From Chlorella sorokiniana (taxonomy: Eukaryota; Chlorophyta; Trebouxiophyceae; Chlorellales; Chlorellaceae): a stretch of 64,000 nucleotides of DNA. The notes below the pieces were generated by a model that was not told the DNA's origin, ran no database searches, and worked only from the letters and a program-made list of their open reading frames with translations. A program made the position numbers and the translations under genes. Below are positions 11,865 through 43,209 of this stretch, piece by piece (the first letter of the stretch is position 1; each line of letters starts with the position of its first letter). The stretch is from contig CP084614.1 in NCBI GenBank assembly GCA_025917655.1, positions 2,728,001 to 2,792,000 on the forward strand. The letters are read 5' to 3'.

Positions 11865-13424
11865 ATGACGCCGCGGGACGAAGTGCTCGGAAGCGACGAC
11901 CTGCTTCTCGCCATTTTCAAAGCATTGCCCATGCAAGAGAGGTGATTCCAAGCGTCAGGAGTCGCACGACAGTGTGAACCGCCCCCATGCCGCTCTGCTT
12001 GGCTGCACCGCCACGCCTTTGCTGCCGCCCCTGCCCCTGCAGGCACCGCCTGCTCCCTCTGGTCTGCCAGCGCTGGAGGCACCTGGTGGTCAGCCCGGCG
12101 CTGTTGCAGCAGGATGAGGTGTCTTTGGAGTTTTACAATACACACGACTCCCTGGCGCGTCTGCGCTCGCTGTGCGCCTTCCTGCAGCGCCGCGCGGGCA
12201 GCACCTGCGCAGGTTGCGGCTGAAAATCATGCACTTGTCAGTGGGACGCGAGGATGAGCTACTGATTGCTGCTGGTTTGTCAGCCTGCGCCGCATCCCTG
12301 GAGGAGCTGGTTCTCCGGGACATCAGCCTGCCCACCACCTGGGTGGCGGGGATGGCGTGCCTGCGCAGCCTGTGCCTGCACGGGGAGGCTCACCTCTCGG
12401 TGGCCGCGGATCTCACCCCTCTGACACGGCTGGAGCAGCTGCGGCTGAACTCGGGGATAAGAGGTGTCTGCTTGGAGCCCAGTGCGGCGCTGCCGCCCTC
12501 GCTCACCTTTCTTTTTGTGCAGCTGCAGAACCCACCAGACCACGCCCTGCCTCCCCAGGTGAGGCTCTTGTGGGTCATGGGGAGTCATGCAGCCTCTGGA
12601 TGGGGTTTGGGTGCAGGGCTGGGAGCAAAGTAGCATTTGCTATTGTGGAGCTCATGCGCAGCCTGCTTGTCGCTGTGTCGCTCACCTGTGCGTTCATGCG
12701 TGCCCCCGCTGCAGCTGTCAGCCCTCACCAACGTGCGCCGCCTCTGCGTGCGGGCGAGCGGGGTGCGTGGCCATGGCTACGAGCTCCTGCGCGGCCTGCC
12801 GACACTCCGGGCGCTGAAGCTGCTGGATGCAGATGAAATCCCTGCCTGCCTGTCCAGCCTGGTGTCGCTCGAGTCTCTGGTCAGCAAGAGCACCGTCAAC
12901 TACATCGATCTCGACCCCCTCGCTGCTGCGCTGCCCAGCCTGAGCCTCACCCAGCTGGTCCTGCTGGATGGATCGCCCGAGGTCTTTGCCGCCCTGCCCT
13001 CCCAAACCCGGCTGCGCGACTTCTGCAGCTGGCAGCGTTCCGAGGACTTTTATACAATTTCGGAAGCAGGCCTGGTGGGCGGCGCTTGGCTGCACGGCCT
13101 GCGCCGACTGGGCCTCTCGGCGGCGCTGCTGGAGGCCAGCATGCCCGCCCTGGCACATGCCACGTGCCTGGAGACGGCGCAGGTGGTGAACGTCGAGCAC
13201 GTGCGGCAGCTGGAGGCGGCGTTGGGCTGGGCTGTGCAGCGCCCCTCCCTGCGCCGCTTCGACCTCTGCTCGCTGTACAGCGAGCGCGACGGCGGCTTGT
13301 ACAGTGCTGACTGGAACGTGATGCTGCGGGCGCAGGCGCTGCGCCCGACCTGCGCATGCGCATCTTGCAGCCCGACTCACTTTGGGACATGACGGAGCAG
13401 CTGGCTGCGGATGACGAGGACTAG
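11865..13424 (+). CDS. F-box/LRR protein, array copy 2 (frame offsets)
   Basis: Exons 11865-11941, 12043-12558 and 12715 onward. Exon 2 is one base short near 12195 (CGCGCGGGCAGC against CACGCCGGGCAGC), so RSLCAFLQRRAG runs out of frame there, while the LRR frame resumes with LRRLRLKIMHL. Exon 3 is open from LSALTNVRRLCVRASGV to a stop at 13392 after ALRPTCACAS. The family tail DLRMRI...LAADDED sits intact in the next frame to a stop at 13424. An in-frame ATG at 11709 would add an alanine-rich N-terminal stretch of about 52 residues. The hypervariable segment between LRDF and VGGAWLHGLRRLG reads CSWQRSEDFYTISEAGL. Confidence 0.75.
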
Positions 13425-13923
13425 CTGCGCAGCTAGGCATGCCTGTGTCCCAGCTGCGGCTGGCTGCGCCGACCCGCTGCACGCTGCTCTCACGGCCCCT
13501 AAGCGCCATTGCGGCCCCCAATCAACCCTGACATGCTGCCACTTATACCCTTTCACTGATTTCCAGTGAACTGGCCCTGATGCCCGTGCCCTTCTTGGGG
13601 ACCCGCGCAGCGCAGCTGCAGTGCATCACACGCCGCCGCCCGCATGTGCTATCCTGAAGTGTTGCGTCGATCCCTTTCATGGCTTAATGCGGACGCTGCT
13701 GAACCCGCCACCGCTCCCTGCTATCAGAAAAGTTAGAGATGTGAAGCAGCTAAGGTTGCAAAGGTCCGTTGGGCGGCAACGCAGGGGCGGCGTGCTGCCT
13801 GCGGTGGCCGCAGCGCAGGCGCCAGCGTGTTCCGTTACAGTTTCAACCTCGATTTTGGCCGCTCCCGAGGCGTAGCTTTCTCGAGCCGCGGTCCCCACTG
13901 TACATAGTAATTCACTCGACACA

Positions 13924-15522
13924 ATGACGCCAAGAGACGAAGTGCTCGGAAGCGACGACCTGCTGATCGCCGTTTTCAAGGCACTGCCCATGGCCATGCA
14001 AGAGAGGTGACGCCAAGCGTCGTCGATCGCAGCTCGGACCGCCCCGGCGCCGCTTTGTTTACCTGCACGCCACAGCCTTTGTCACTGTTGCCGCCGCCCC
14101 GCAGGCAGCGACTGCTCCCTCTGGTCTGCCAGCGCTGGAGGCGCCTGCTGGTCAGCCCGGCGCTGCTGCAGCAGGCTGAGATGTCTTTGAGTTTTGCCAA
14201 CCGACATGACCTCCTGACGCGTCTGCGCTCGCTATGCGCGTTCCTGCAGCGCCACGCGGGGCAGCACCTGCGTGTGCTGCGGTTGGAGTTCAAGAACTGG
14301 CTAGTGGTGGAAGGGGAGGCTGCACTGGTGATTGCTGCCGGCGTGAAAGCCTGCGCTGCGTCCCTGGAGCAGGTGGACCTGCAATTCGCCAGCCTGCAGC
14401 TGCCCGTCAGCTGGGTGGCGGGGATGGCGCGCCTGCGCAGCCTGTCTCTGGGTGCGGAGGATCACCTCTCGGTTGCTGCTGATTTCACCCCTCTGAAACG
14501 TCTAGAGGAGCTGCGGCTGACATCGGAAGAAGATCATGTCAGCTTGGCACCCAGTGCGGCGCTGCCGCCCTCGCTCACCTTCCTTTCGGTGCAACTGCAG
14601 AACCCACCAGGCCACGCCCTGCCTCCCCAGGTGAGGCTCTTAGGGTCATGGGGAGTCATGCGGCCTCTGGGCGGGGTTGGGGTGCAAGGCTGGGCGCGAA
14701 ATAGCGTTCTTGCATCTCCTCGTGAAACGCAAGCGCAGCCTGCTTATTGCTGTGGCACTCACCTCTCTGCGTTTGCGCGGCACCGCTGCAGCTGTCGGCC
14801 CTCACCGACTTGCGCGAACTGTGGGTGGGGGCGAGGGGGTGCGTGGCCACGGCTATGAGTTGCTGCGCGGCCTGTCGGCGCTGCGGGTGCTGCAGCTGCT
14901 GGATTTGGATGAATTCCCTGCCTGCCTGTCCAGCCTGGTGTCGCTCGAGTCTTTAACCATATGCAGCCCCAGCATCGAGTGCCAACCCCTCGCTGCTGCA
15001 CTCCCCAGCCTGAGCCTCACCCAGCTGGTCCTGCTCGGTGCCACGCCCAACGTTTTGCGGCTCTGCCCACCCAGCCACGGCTGCGCGACTTCCGCTGCTG
15101 GCTTGGCGACCCAATCACCGAGGAAGAGGGTGCAGACGACGAGGAGGATGCAGACGAGGAGGAGGATGCAGGGCTGGTGGGCGGCGCCTGGCTGCACGGC
15201 CTGCGCCGCCTGGGCCTCTCTGCATGGGTGCTGGAGGCCAGCATGCCCGCCCTGGCACACGCCACAGGCCTGGAGACGGCGCAGGTGTTGGACACTATGC
15301 GCGATGAGGAGCTGGAGGCGGTGTTGGGCTGGGCTGTGCAGCGTCCCGCCCTGCGCCGCCTCGACCTCTGCTTTGAGTGGTGCGAGGACGATGACGGCCT
15401 GTGCGGCGCTGACTGCAATGCGATGCTGCGGGCGCAGGCGCTGCGCCCGATCTACGTATTCGCATCCGCTACCCGTGCCGGGGTATGGGATGGAGCTGCT
15501 GGCTGCGGATGGCGAGGACTAG
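13924..15522 (+). CDS. F-box/LRR protein, array copy 3 (frame offsets)
   Basis: Exons 13924-14006, 14105-14630 and 14792 onward. Exon 1 has two extra residues (ALPMAMQER) and is 83 nt. Exon 2 is fully open. Exon 3 has two apparent one-base losses: one in the G run near 14834 and one near 15055 (AACGTTTTGCGG against GAGGTCTTTGCCG). The C-terminal tail is also split between frames. The hypervariable segment is the longest of the array and strongly acidic (GADDEEDADEEEDAG, near 15130-15175). The upstream alanine-rich frame of copies 2, 4, 5 and 6 is interrupted here. A damaged copy or assembly errors are both possible. Confidence 0.7.
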
Positions 15523-15979
15523 CTGCCTGTAGTCCAGCCAACGCTGGCTGCGCCGTCCCGTTGCATTATGCTCTCAAGGCCCCCTTCGCCTTTGCGGCCC
15601 CGCTGCGCTCACCAGCCCTAACGTGCTGCCACTTGTCTCTGCAATTGCTATCCGTTGAACGGGCCCCCATCCTGTTTCCTTAGCACACCGCGCAGCTGCA
15701 GCAACTCAGACGATGTCGCCCGCATGTACATGTGCGCTTCCGAGGACTTGCAACCTGATCCTTTCCGATGCTGATAGGGGACACTAACAAACCTTCCACC
15801 ACACCCTATGCTAGAAAGGCTGATTAAGAGCCAAGGTGCAAAGGTCTTCCAGCGGCGACATGGCAGCAACGTGGTTGCCAGCGTGGGCATCTTCAGCTCG
15901 AGCCTCGTTTCCGGCCTCTGTCGCTGCAGTATTTCCTCATCCTGCAGTGGAACCTGTGTGTGATTCTCCTCCCGACACG

Positions 15980-17443
15980 ATGACACCGGAAGACGAAGTG
16001 TTTGCAAGCGACGACCTGCTCCTAGCCGTTTTCAAAGCACTGCACATGCAAGAGAGGTGATGCGAAGCGTTGGAAGTCGCGCGACAGTATTGAATCGCCC
16101 CGAAAGCCGCTTTGCTGGGGTGCACCGCCACCGCCTTGCCGCCGCCGCCCCTGCAGGCACCAATTGCTCCCTCTGGTTTGCAAGCGCTGGAGGCGCATGG
16201 TGATCAGCCCAGAGCTGTTGCAGCAGGCTGTTTTGTCCCTGAATCTCAGCAGACAGCACGACCCCCTGCCGCATCTGCGCTCGCTGTGCGCCTTCCTGCA
16301 GCGCCACGCCGGGCAGCACCTGCGTGGGCTGCGGTTGGACCTTGAGTGCTGGCTAGTGGTGGAAGAGGAGGCCAAGCTGCTGATTTCTGCCGGTGTGTCA
16401 GCCTGCGCTGCGTTCCTGGAGCAGCTGGTTCTGCATAAAATCATGCCCCTCAGCTGGGTGGCGGGGATGGTGCGGCTGCGCAGCCTGTGGTTGCATGGGG
16501 AGGGTGACCTCATGGTGCTCGCGGATCTCACTCATCTGACACTGCTGGAGCAGCTACATCTGACATCGGAAGACGATGATGTCAGATTGGCGCCCGAGAC
16601 GGCGCTGCCGCCCTCGCTCACCTTCCTTTCCATGAAGCTGCGCAACCCTACAGGCGAAGCCCTGCCTCCCCAGGTGGGGCTTTTATGCTTTGGCAAGCGT
16701 GAGGGGGGAAGGCAGAGGGCACAGCTGCACATGAGCAGTGAAGCGTAAACACAATCTGCTTGTCGGTGTGGCACTCACCTTTTCGCTTTCCCGTGCACCC
16801 GCTGCAGCTGTCGGCCCTCACCAACTTGCGCGACCTTCGCATGCGGGCGGAGGGGGTCAGTGGCCACGGCTACGAGCTCCTGCGTGGCATGCCGGTGCTG
16901 CGAGCGCTGGAGCTGCAGGAGGCGGATGAAGTTCCAGCCTGCCTGTCCAGCCTGGCGTCGCTCGAGTCTCTGGCCATTGACTGCTCCGGCATCAATCTCA
17001 GACCGCTCGCTGCTGCGCTGCCCAGCCTGAGCCTCACCCAGCTGGTTCTGCTGGATGGAACGCCCCAGGTCTTCGCCGCTCTGTCCTCCCAGACCCGGCT
17101 GCGCGACTTCCGCTGCTGGCGATATCGATGCTACTGGGACGACGAGGAGGTGGAGTGCGCCTGGCTGCACGGCCTGCGCCGCCTGGGTTTCCCAGCAGGG
17201 CTGCTGGAGGCCAGCATGCCAGCGCTGGCACACGCCACGTGCCTGGAGACGGCGCAGGTGTCTGATATCATGGACGTGCGGCAGCTGGCGGCGGTGTTGG
17301 GCTGGGCTGTGCAGCGCCCCGCCCTGGGCTGCCTCGACCTCTGCTCGCACAGCAGCGAAAGCGACGGCGGCTTGTCCAGTGCTGACTGGAACGCGATGCT
17401 GCGGGCGCAGGCGCTGCGCCCGACCTGCGCATGCGCATCATGA
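15980..17443 (+). CDS. F-box/LRR protein, array copy 4 (intact, 409 aa)
   Basis: The only array member with a continuous frame over all exons: 15980-16056 (77 nt), 16157-16673 (517 nt) and 16808-17443 (636 nt). Intron phases match, giving 409 residues. F-box: MTPEDEVFASDDLLLAVFKALHMQER joined to HQLLPLVCKRWRRMVISPEL. The LRRs follow, including LTLLEQLHLTS, LTNLRDLRMRA, LASLESLAID and LPSLSLTQLVLL. It would supply substrate recognition to an SCF-type E3 in cytosol or nucleus (family knowledge). It ends ALRPTCACAS at 17443. A family-like tail (DLRMRIMKRDWLRDTTELLAADDEE) lies one frame away and ends at 17499. The hypervariable segment is CWRYRCYWDDEEVECA. Confidence 0.86.
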
Positions 17444-17955
17444 AGCGCGACTGGCTTCGGGACACTACAGAGCTGCTGGCTGCGGATGACGAGGAGTAGC
17501 TGCCTGTGATCAAGCCGCAGCTGGCTGCGCCTTCCCGCTGCTTGCTGGTTTCGCAGGGCCCCGCGCCTTAGTGGCCTCCTGACGACCCTGGCATGCTGCC
17601 ACCTTAACCCTGCACCGCAGGCCAGTGGCCTGGCCCCTGATACCTGTGCCCTCCCTTGCATTTATGCAGCGCAGCTGCAACGCTTCACACGATGCTGCCG
17701 CCATGTGCTCCTTTGATGTGTTTGCAACCTGATCCGTTCATGGTTTAACGGGAAAAACTTCCAAACCGTTCCACCTCACCTTATGCTGGAAAGACTGATT
17801 GAGAGCCAAGGTGCAAGGGCATGCTGTGTGGCGACGTGGCGGCGGCTCTGGCGCCAGCGAGGGCCGCCCTGGCCCAAGCCTCGCTTCTGGCCGCTGCTGC
17901 AGCGTTGCTCCTTTGGGCCGCACTCACTCTTTCATGTGATACTCCTCCCAACACA

Positions 17956-19478
17956 ATGACGCCGCGGGACGAAGTTTTCGGAAGCGACGACCTCCTAATC
18001 GCCGTTTTCAAAGCACTGCACATGCAAGAGAGGTGATACCGAGCGTTGGGAGTTGTGCGGCAGTGTTGAACCGCCGCTCTGCTTGGGTGCGCCTCTACTC
18101 TGCCTCTGCCGCCACTGCCCCTGCACCGACTGCTCCCTCTGGTGTGCCAGCGCTGGAGGCGCCTGCTGGTCAGCCCGGCACTGTTGCAGCAGGCTGAGGT
18201 ATCCCTGACTTTCAGACGCAACAGCCTGCCGCGCCTGCGCTCGCTGTGCGGCTTCCTGCAGCGCCACGCCGGGCAGCACCTGCGCGCGTTGCGGCTGGAA
18301 ATCATGCACTCGCTAGTGGAACGTGAGGATGAGCTGATGATTGCTGCCGGCGTGTCAGCCTGCGCCGTGTCCCTGGAGGAGCTGGTTCTCGGCGACATCA
18401 GCATGCCCGTCAGCTGGGTGGCGGGGATGGCGCGGCTGCGCCGCCTGTGCCTGCACCGGGAGGATGACCTCTCGTTGGCCGCTGATCTCACCCCTTTGAC
18501 ACGGCTGGAGCGGTTGCGGCTGAACTCGATGGTGGGAGATGTCCGCTTGGAGTCCTGTGTGGCGCTGCCGCCCTCGCTCACCTTCCTTTTGTTGAAGCCA
18601 AACTACCAGCCTGACCGCGCCCTGCCTCCCCAGGTGAGGCTCTTGGGAGTTAGCGACCAGCTGGGAGGGGGCTGAGGAAGGCAGGGTGGGGAGCCGAGCT
18701 GTACTTTTGTCGTGAAGCGCCAGCGCAGCCTGTTTATTGCTGTGGCACTCACCTCTCCGCTGTGGCGGTCTCCCGCTGCAGCTGTCGGCCCTCACCAACC
18801 TGCGCCACCTCTGTGTGTGGGCGGGGGGTGAGTGGCGACGGGTTTGAGCTCCTGCGCGGCCTGCCGGCGCTGCGAGCGCTGGAGCTGCTGCATTTGGAAG
18901 AATTCCCTGCCTGCTTGTCCAGCCTGGCGTCGCTCGAGTCTCTGGCCATTGGCAGCTACCACAACAACACCTTCACCACCCTCGCCGCTGCGCTGCCCAG
19001 CCTGAGCCTCACCCAGCTGGTCCTGATCCGCGGAACGCCAGACGTCTTTGCCGCCCTGACCTCCCAAACTCGGCTGCGCGACTTCAGCTGCCAGCAAACC
19101 TACTGGCGCGCTGGAGAGTTGGTAGGGCTTGTGGGCGGCGCCTGGCTGCACAGCCTGCGCCGCCTGGGCCTCTCTGCGGAGCTGCTGGAGGCCAGCATGC
19201 CCGCTCTGGCACATGCCACGTGCCTGGAGACGGTGCAGGTGCTGTACGTCGAGCACAGTGAGCAGCTGGAGCCTGTGTTGCACTGGGCTGTGCAGCGCCC
19301 CGCCCTGCGCCGCCTCGACCTTCGCTCTGTGTATGGCTACAGCGACCGCGGCTTGAGCAGCACTGACTGGAACGCGATTCTGCGCGCGCAGGCGCGGCGC
19401 CCGACCTGCGCATGCGCATCCCGAAGCCTGAGTGGGACTTGCATGAAGAGTTTCTGGCTGCAGATGACGAGGACTAGC
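17956..19478 (+). CDS. F-box/LRR gene, array copy 5 (acceptor site lost; probable pseudogene or altered)
   Basis: Exon 1 is 17956-18032. The exon 2 coding region runs from about 18126 to 18633 and is open, but the conserved acceptor CTGCAG before CACCGACTG is shortened by four bases (CTGCACCGACTG at 18121), so no AG remains at the normal place. The next AG, near 18150, would delete residues and give the wrong phase. Exon 3 starts at 18782 and has a frame offset near 18825-18832, after which GVSGDGFELLRGLPALRALELL is open through ALLEASMPALAHATCL-type repeats. The tail DLRMRIPKPEWDLHEEFLAADDED lies in the alternate frame to about 19478. An in-frame ATG at 17821 would add an alanine-rich N-terminus. 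Confidence 0.68.
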
Positions 19479-19907
19479 TGCCTGTGTTACAGCCGCCGCT
19501 GGCTGCGCCTTCCCGCTGCTCGCTGCTTTTGTGGCCCCCTTGCGCCTTGCGGGCCCCTGCCTACCATCACATGCTGGCATTGTTCCCTGCAATTGCTGTC
19601 CATGGATACAGTGCCCTTAGCACCAACACGTGCTGCAGCGCTTCATTTGATGCCGCCAACGTATTCCTCCGAGGTGGTGCATTCTTATCTTGTGTGGTTT
19701 TATGCGGATGCTACCAGACCTTCCACCGCTCCCCTATTCCCAAAAGGCTGATAAGGAGCCAAGGTGAAGGGTACGCTGTGCGGCGACGTGGCGGCGGCTC
19801 TGGCGCCAGCGAGGGCCGCTCTGGCCCGAGCCTCGTTTCCGGCCGCTTCCGCAGCATTGCTCCCTCAAGCCGCATTTGATCTTGCATGTGATACCTCCCC
19901 CGACACA

Positions 19908-21476
19908 ATGACGCCTCGGGACGAACTGCTTGGAAGCGACGACCTGCTTTTCGCCATTTTCAAAGCACTGCACATGCAAGAGAGGTGATACCGAGCGTGG
20001 TCAGTCGCACGACAGTATTGAACCGCCCCGACGCCGCTCTGCTTGGGTGCACCGCCACTGCCTTTGCTGTCGCCGCCCTTGCCCCTGCAGGCACCGATTG
20101 ATCCCTCTGGTCTGTAAGCGCTGGAGGCGCCTGGTGGTCAGCCCGGCGCTGTTGCAGCAGGCTGAGGTGTCCCTGACCTTCGGACCCGATCGCGACTACC
20201 TGCCGCGCCTGCGCTCTCTGTGCGCCTTCCTGCAGCGCCACGCCGGGCAGCACCTGCGCGGGCTGCGGCTGGACCTCGATCACTGGCCAATTAAAGAGGA
20301 AGCCGCGCTGCTGATTGCTGCCGGCGTGTCAGCCTGTGCTGCGTCCCTGGAGGAGCTGGCCCTTCAACATTTCACCATGCCCGTCTCCGTGGTTGCGGGA
20401 TGGTGCGGCTGCGCAGCCTGTGCGTGCACGGGCACGCTGGCGTCTCGTTGGGCGCGGATCTCACCCCTCTGACACGGCTGGAGCAGCTGCGGCTGACATC
20501 GGGGATAGAAGGGTTTGATCCCGGCGTGGCGTTGCCGCCTTCGCTCACCTTCCTTCGGATGGTGCTGCAGAACCCCACAGACCACGCCCTGCCTCCCCAG
20601 GTGACGGAGCCTGTTGAGGATCATGGGGAGTCATGCGGCCAGCTGGCGTTTGGAGGGGTGTGGCGGCAGGGCAGCGAGCACAGTCGCACTCTTGTTGTGA
20701 AGCTCCAGCGCAGCCTGCTTGTCGCTGTGTCACTCACCTGTGCGTTCATGCGTGCACCCGCTGCAGCTGTCGGCCCTCACCAACCTGCGCCACCTCTGCG
20801 TGGGGGCGAGGGGGTGCGTGGCGCCGGCTACGAGCTCCTGCGCGGCCTGCCGGCGCTGCGGGCGCTGAAGCTGCTGGATGCAGATGAAATCCCTGCCTGC
20901 CTGTCCAGCCTGGCGTCGCTGGAGTCTCTGGCCGTCTGCGGCTCCGGCATCAATCTCGACCCCCTTGCTGCTGCGCTGCCCAGCCTGAGCCTCACCCAGC
21001 TGGTTCTGCTGGATGGCGCGCCCGAGGTCTTCGCCGCTCTGCCCTCCCAAACCCGGCTGCGCGACTTCCGCTGCTGGCGATGCCACTTGGACGCCGGGAG
21101 GAGTTGGAAGGGTTGGTGGGGGCACCTGGTTGCACAGCCTTCGCCGCTTAGGACTCTCGGCGGCGCTGTTGGAGGCCAGCATGCCCGCGCTGGCACATGC
21201 CACATGCCTGGAGACGGCGCAGGTGCTGAGCCTTACGCACAGTGGGCAGCTGGAGGCGGTGTTGGGCTGGGCAGTGCAGTGCCCCGCCCTGCGCCGCCTT
21301 GACATCTGCTCATGGTTTAAGGGGATTAGCAATGGCGACGGCGACGGGGCTTGAACATCTTCGACTGCAATGCGATGCTGCGGGCGCAGGCGCTGTGCCC
21401 TGACCTCCTTATGCGCATCCGTCGCCCCTGCCGTGCGTTTGGAATTGAGTTGCTGGCTGCAGATGACGAGAACTAG
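19908..21476 (+). pseudogene. F-box/LRR gene, array copy 6, multiply frame-shifted
   Basis: Exon 1 is 19908-19984, exon 2 is 20091-20600 and exon 3 starts at 20767. Compared with copy 4 there is a one-base loss near 20397 (TTGCGGGATGG against GGCGGGGATGG), another in a G run near 20810, a disturbed segment at 21070-21130, and a loss near 21343 that puts a stop at 21354. LRR blocks are still recognisable in pieces (LTRLEQLRLTS, LPSLSLTQLVLL, LHSLRRLGLSAALLEAS), and the tail ELLAADDEN to 21476 is in the same frame as the CPDLLMRI that precedes it. Four or more disruptions make this the most decayed copy, unless the assembly is at fault. Confidence 0.72.
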
Positions 21477-21805
21477 CTGCCTGTGTTCCAGCCGCCGCTG
21501 GCTGCGCCTTTCCGCTGCACGCTGTTTTGTGCCCCCTTTGCGCCTGCTGACCATGCCATGCTGCCACTGGTACTGCTTACTTGCTTGCTTGCAACGCATG
21601 TGACTTTGCCAGCAATCCTGTCCCGTTGGCATCTTTTCTGGGTGTGGCCCGTCCCTCCTGCCTGGTTATCAATCGCGTAGTGAATGGCTCAACAATGTTT
21701 TAGCCATTGAAATCTATAATCAGTTGTAGCTTTTACCGTTGTGCCGCAGCCCAGTGTGCTAAGAGAAATGCATGCATCATTAGGCAGGGCTCGTGCTGCT
21801 GCCCT
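21477..21805. other. Convergent intergenic region, F-box array / POLE
   Basis: About 330 bases between the end of array copy 6 and the stop codon of the polymerase gene. It should hold both 3' ends. The first part still resembles the array spacer. No other feature is visible. Confidence 0.6.
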
Positions 21806-42336
<20,531 letters not shown>

Positions 42337-43209
42337 GGTGCTCTTCTGAGCCTCGCCTGCTGTCGGCTGTCTCTGTTCACCACATGCGCTACTTTCTGCT
42401 GCAAGTCGCTACAATACGAATGCTAGAAGCAGTGGGAGGTGTCCGCTGGCCAGTTACCCTGTGCAGAGCGGAAACTTGAAGGCAGCGAGTGATCGCAGAG
42501 CCCGGGTGCCCCAATAGACAGTTGGTGCAGTGCGAAAATAGTTGGAGAAAACACTATAAATTGGAAATCGAGCCGCGTCCCTTTCACGGCCGCAACTTTG
42601 CGATGAACGCCACGTCGGCACCCGCTTCAACTTGAATTGCGGGGAGCCCAAGAACCTTACAAGCACTATGCCTGACGCAAAGGTTACATCGGCCGGTAGT
42701 TACTCAATTTGCTACTCAAGGCTGGCGAACTCCTAACTAGCTGCTACTTACGCCGCTAGCCACGCTGCTCACCGCTATGCACAAATTCGTGGCATCAGCA
42801 GCAGCTTGTGCTGCATATCAACAGCCGCTTGAGTCAGTCGCTGCCAGAAGTGAATCCACATCAGGTTTGACAGTGCATAATATTCAAGGGGACCCCAGCC
42901 GGACGGCAGGGCAAGGCGCTAGCCATCAGCAGCTGAATAGCTGAACCCTGCCGGCTGGCCATTCAGGCGTTGCAGGAAGTCTGATCGGGCACTCTCATCC
43001 TCGCATGTAGATCCTCAGGAGTTTCATCAGCGTACTATGCTCATTAGGAACGCTTATAGTGCAGCAGACCGCTGGGCGTGCTGTGGCGGCGGGAGACGGG
43101 GCCAGCGTGCATTATAGAATCCTGGAGCCAAACCGGTGTCGCTTCATCCGCACAAATCGCTTCGATGCTCTGGCAGCTCGTGTAGAGCGGGTGGTCGCTT
43201 CCTTGCCCG
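42337..43209. other. Divergent intergenic region, POLE / REX1-like exonuclease
   Basis: About 870 bases between two outward-facing starts, likely a bidirectional promoter region. Less GC-rich than the exons. A TATA-like CACTATAAATTGG lies near 42550, but its link to either start is unproven. No repeat or RNA gene is visible. Confidence 0.55.

Larger units (their letters stand above)
9837..21476 (+). repeat. Tandem array of six F-box/LRR gene units (about 2 kb each)
   Basis: Six direct repeats with starts at 9837, 11865, 13924, 15980, 17956 and 19908, giving spacings of 1.95-2.06 kb. Each unit has a short exon 1 (77 nt in five copies, 83 nt in the third) encoding MTPRDEVLGSDDLL-AVFKAL-MQER, an intron of about 100 nt, an exon 2 of about 515 nt completing the F-box (HRLLPLVCQRWRRLVVSPAL) and the first LRRs, an intron of about 135-200 nt, and an exon 3 of LRRs starting LSALTNLR. 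Spacers of 420-500 nt also align, with the shared block GACGTGGCGGCGGCTCTGG. F-box proteins normally dock on SKP1 in SCF ubiquitin ligases while the LRRs hold the substrate (family knowledge). No NB-ARC, TIR or kinase domain is present. Divergence, and sharing of some changes by only some copies, suggests repeated unequal crossing over or gene conversion. Confidence 0.9.

Noticed and set aside
9837-21476. LRR array as NLR-type immune receptors
   Set aside because: No NB-ARC, TIR, coiled-coil or kinase domain; the N-terminal motif is an F-box.
9837-21476. Array as a mobile element
   Set aside because: No transposase, terminal inverted repeats or target-site duplications seen; units behave as duplicated genes with introns.
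42545-42565. TATA-like CACTATAAATTGG as a defined promoter
   Set aside because: It lies about 210 bases from the POLE start and 650 from the exonuclease start, and orientation or use cannot be shown from sequence alone.
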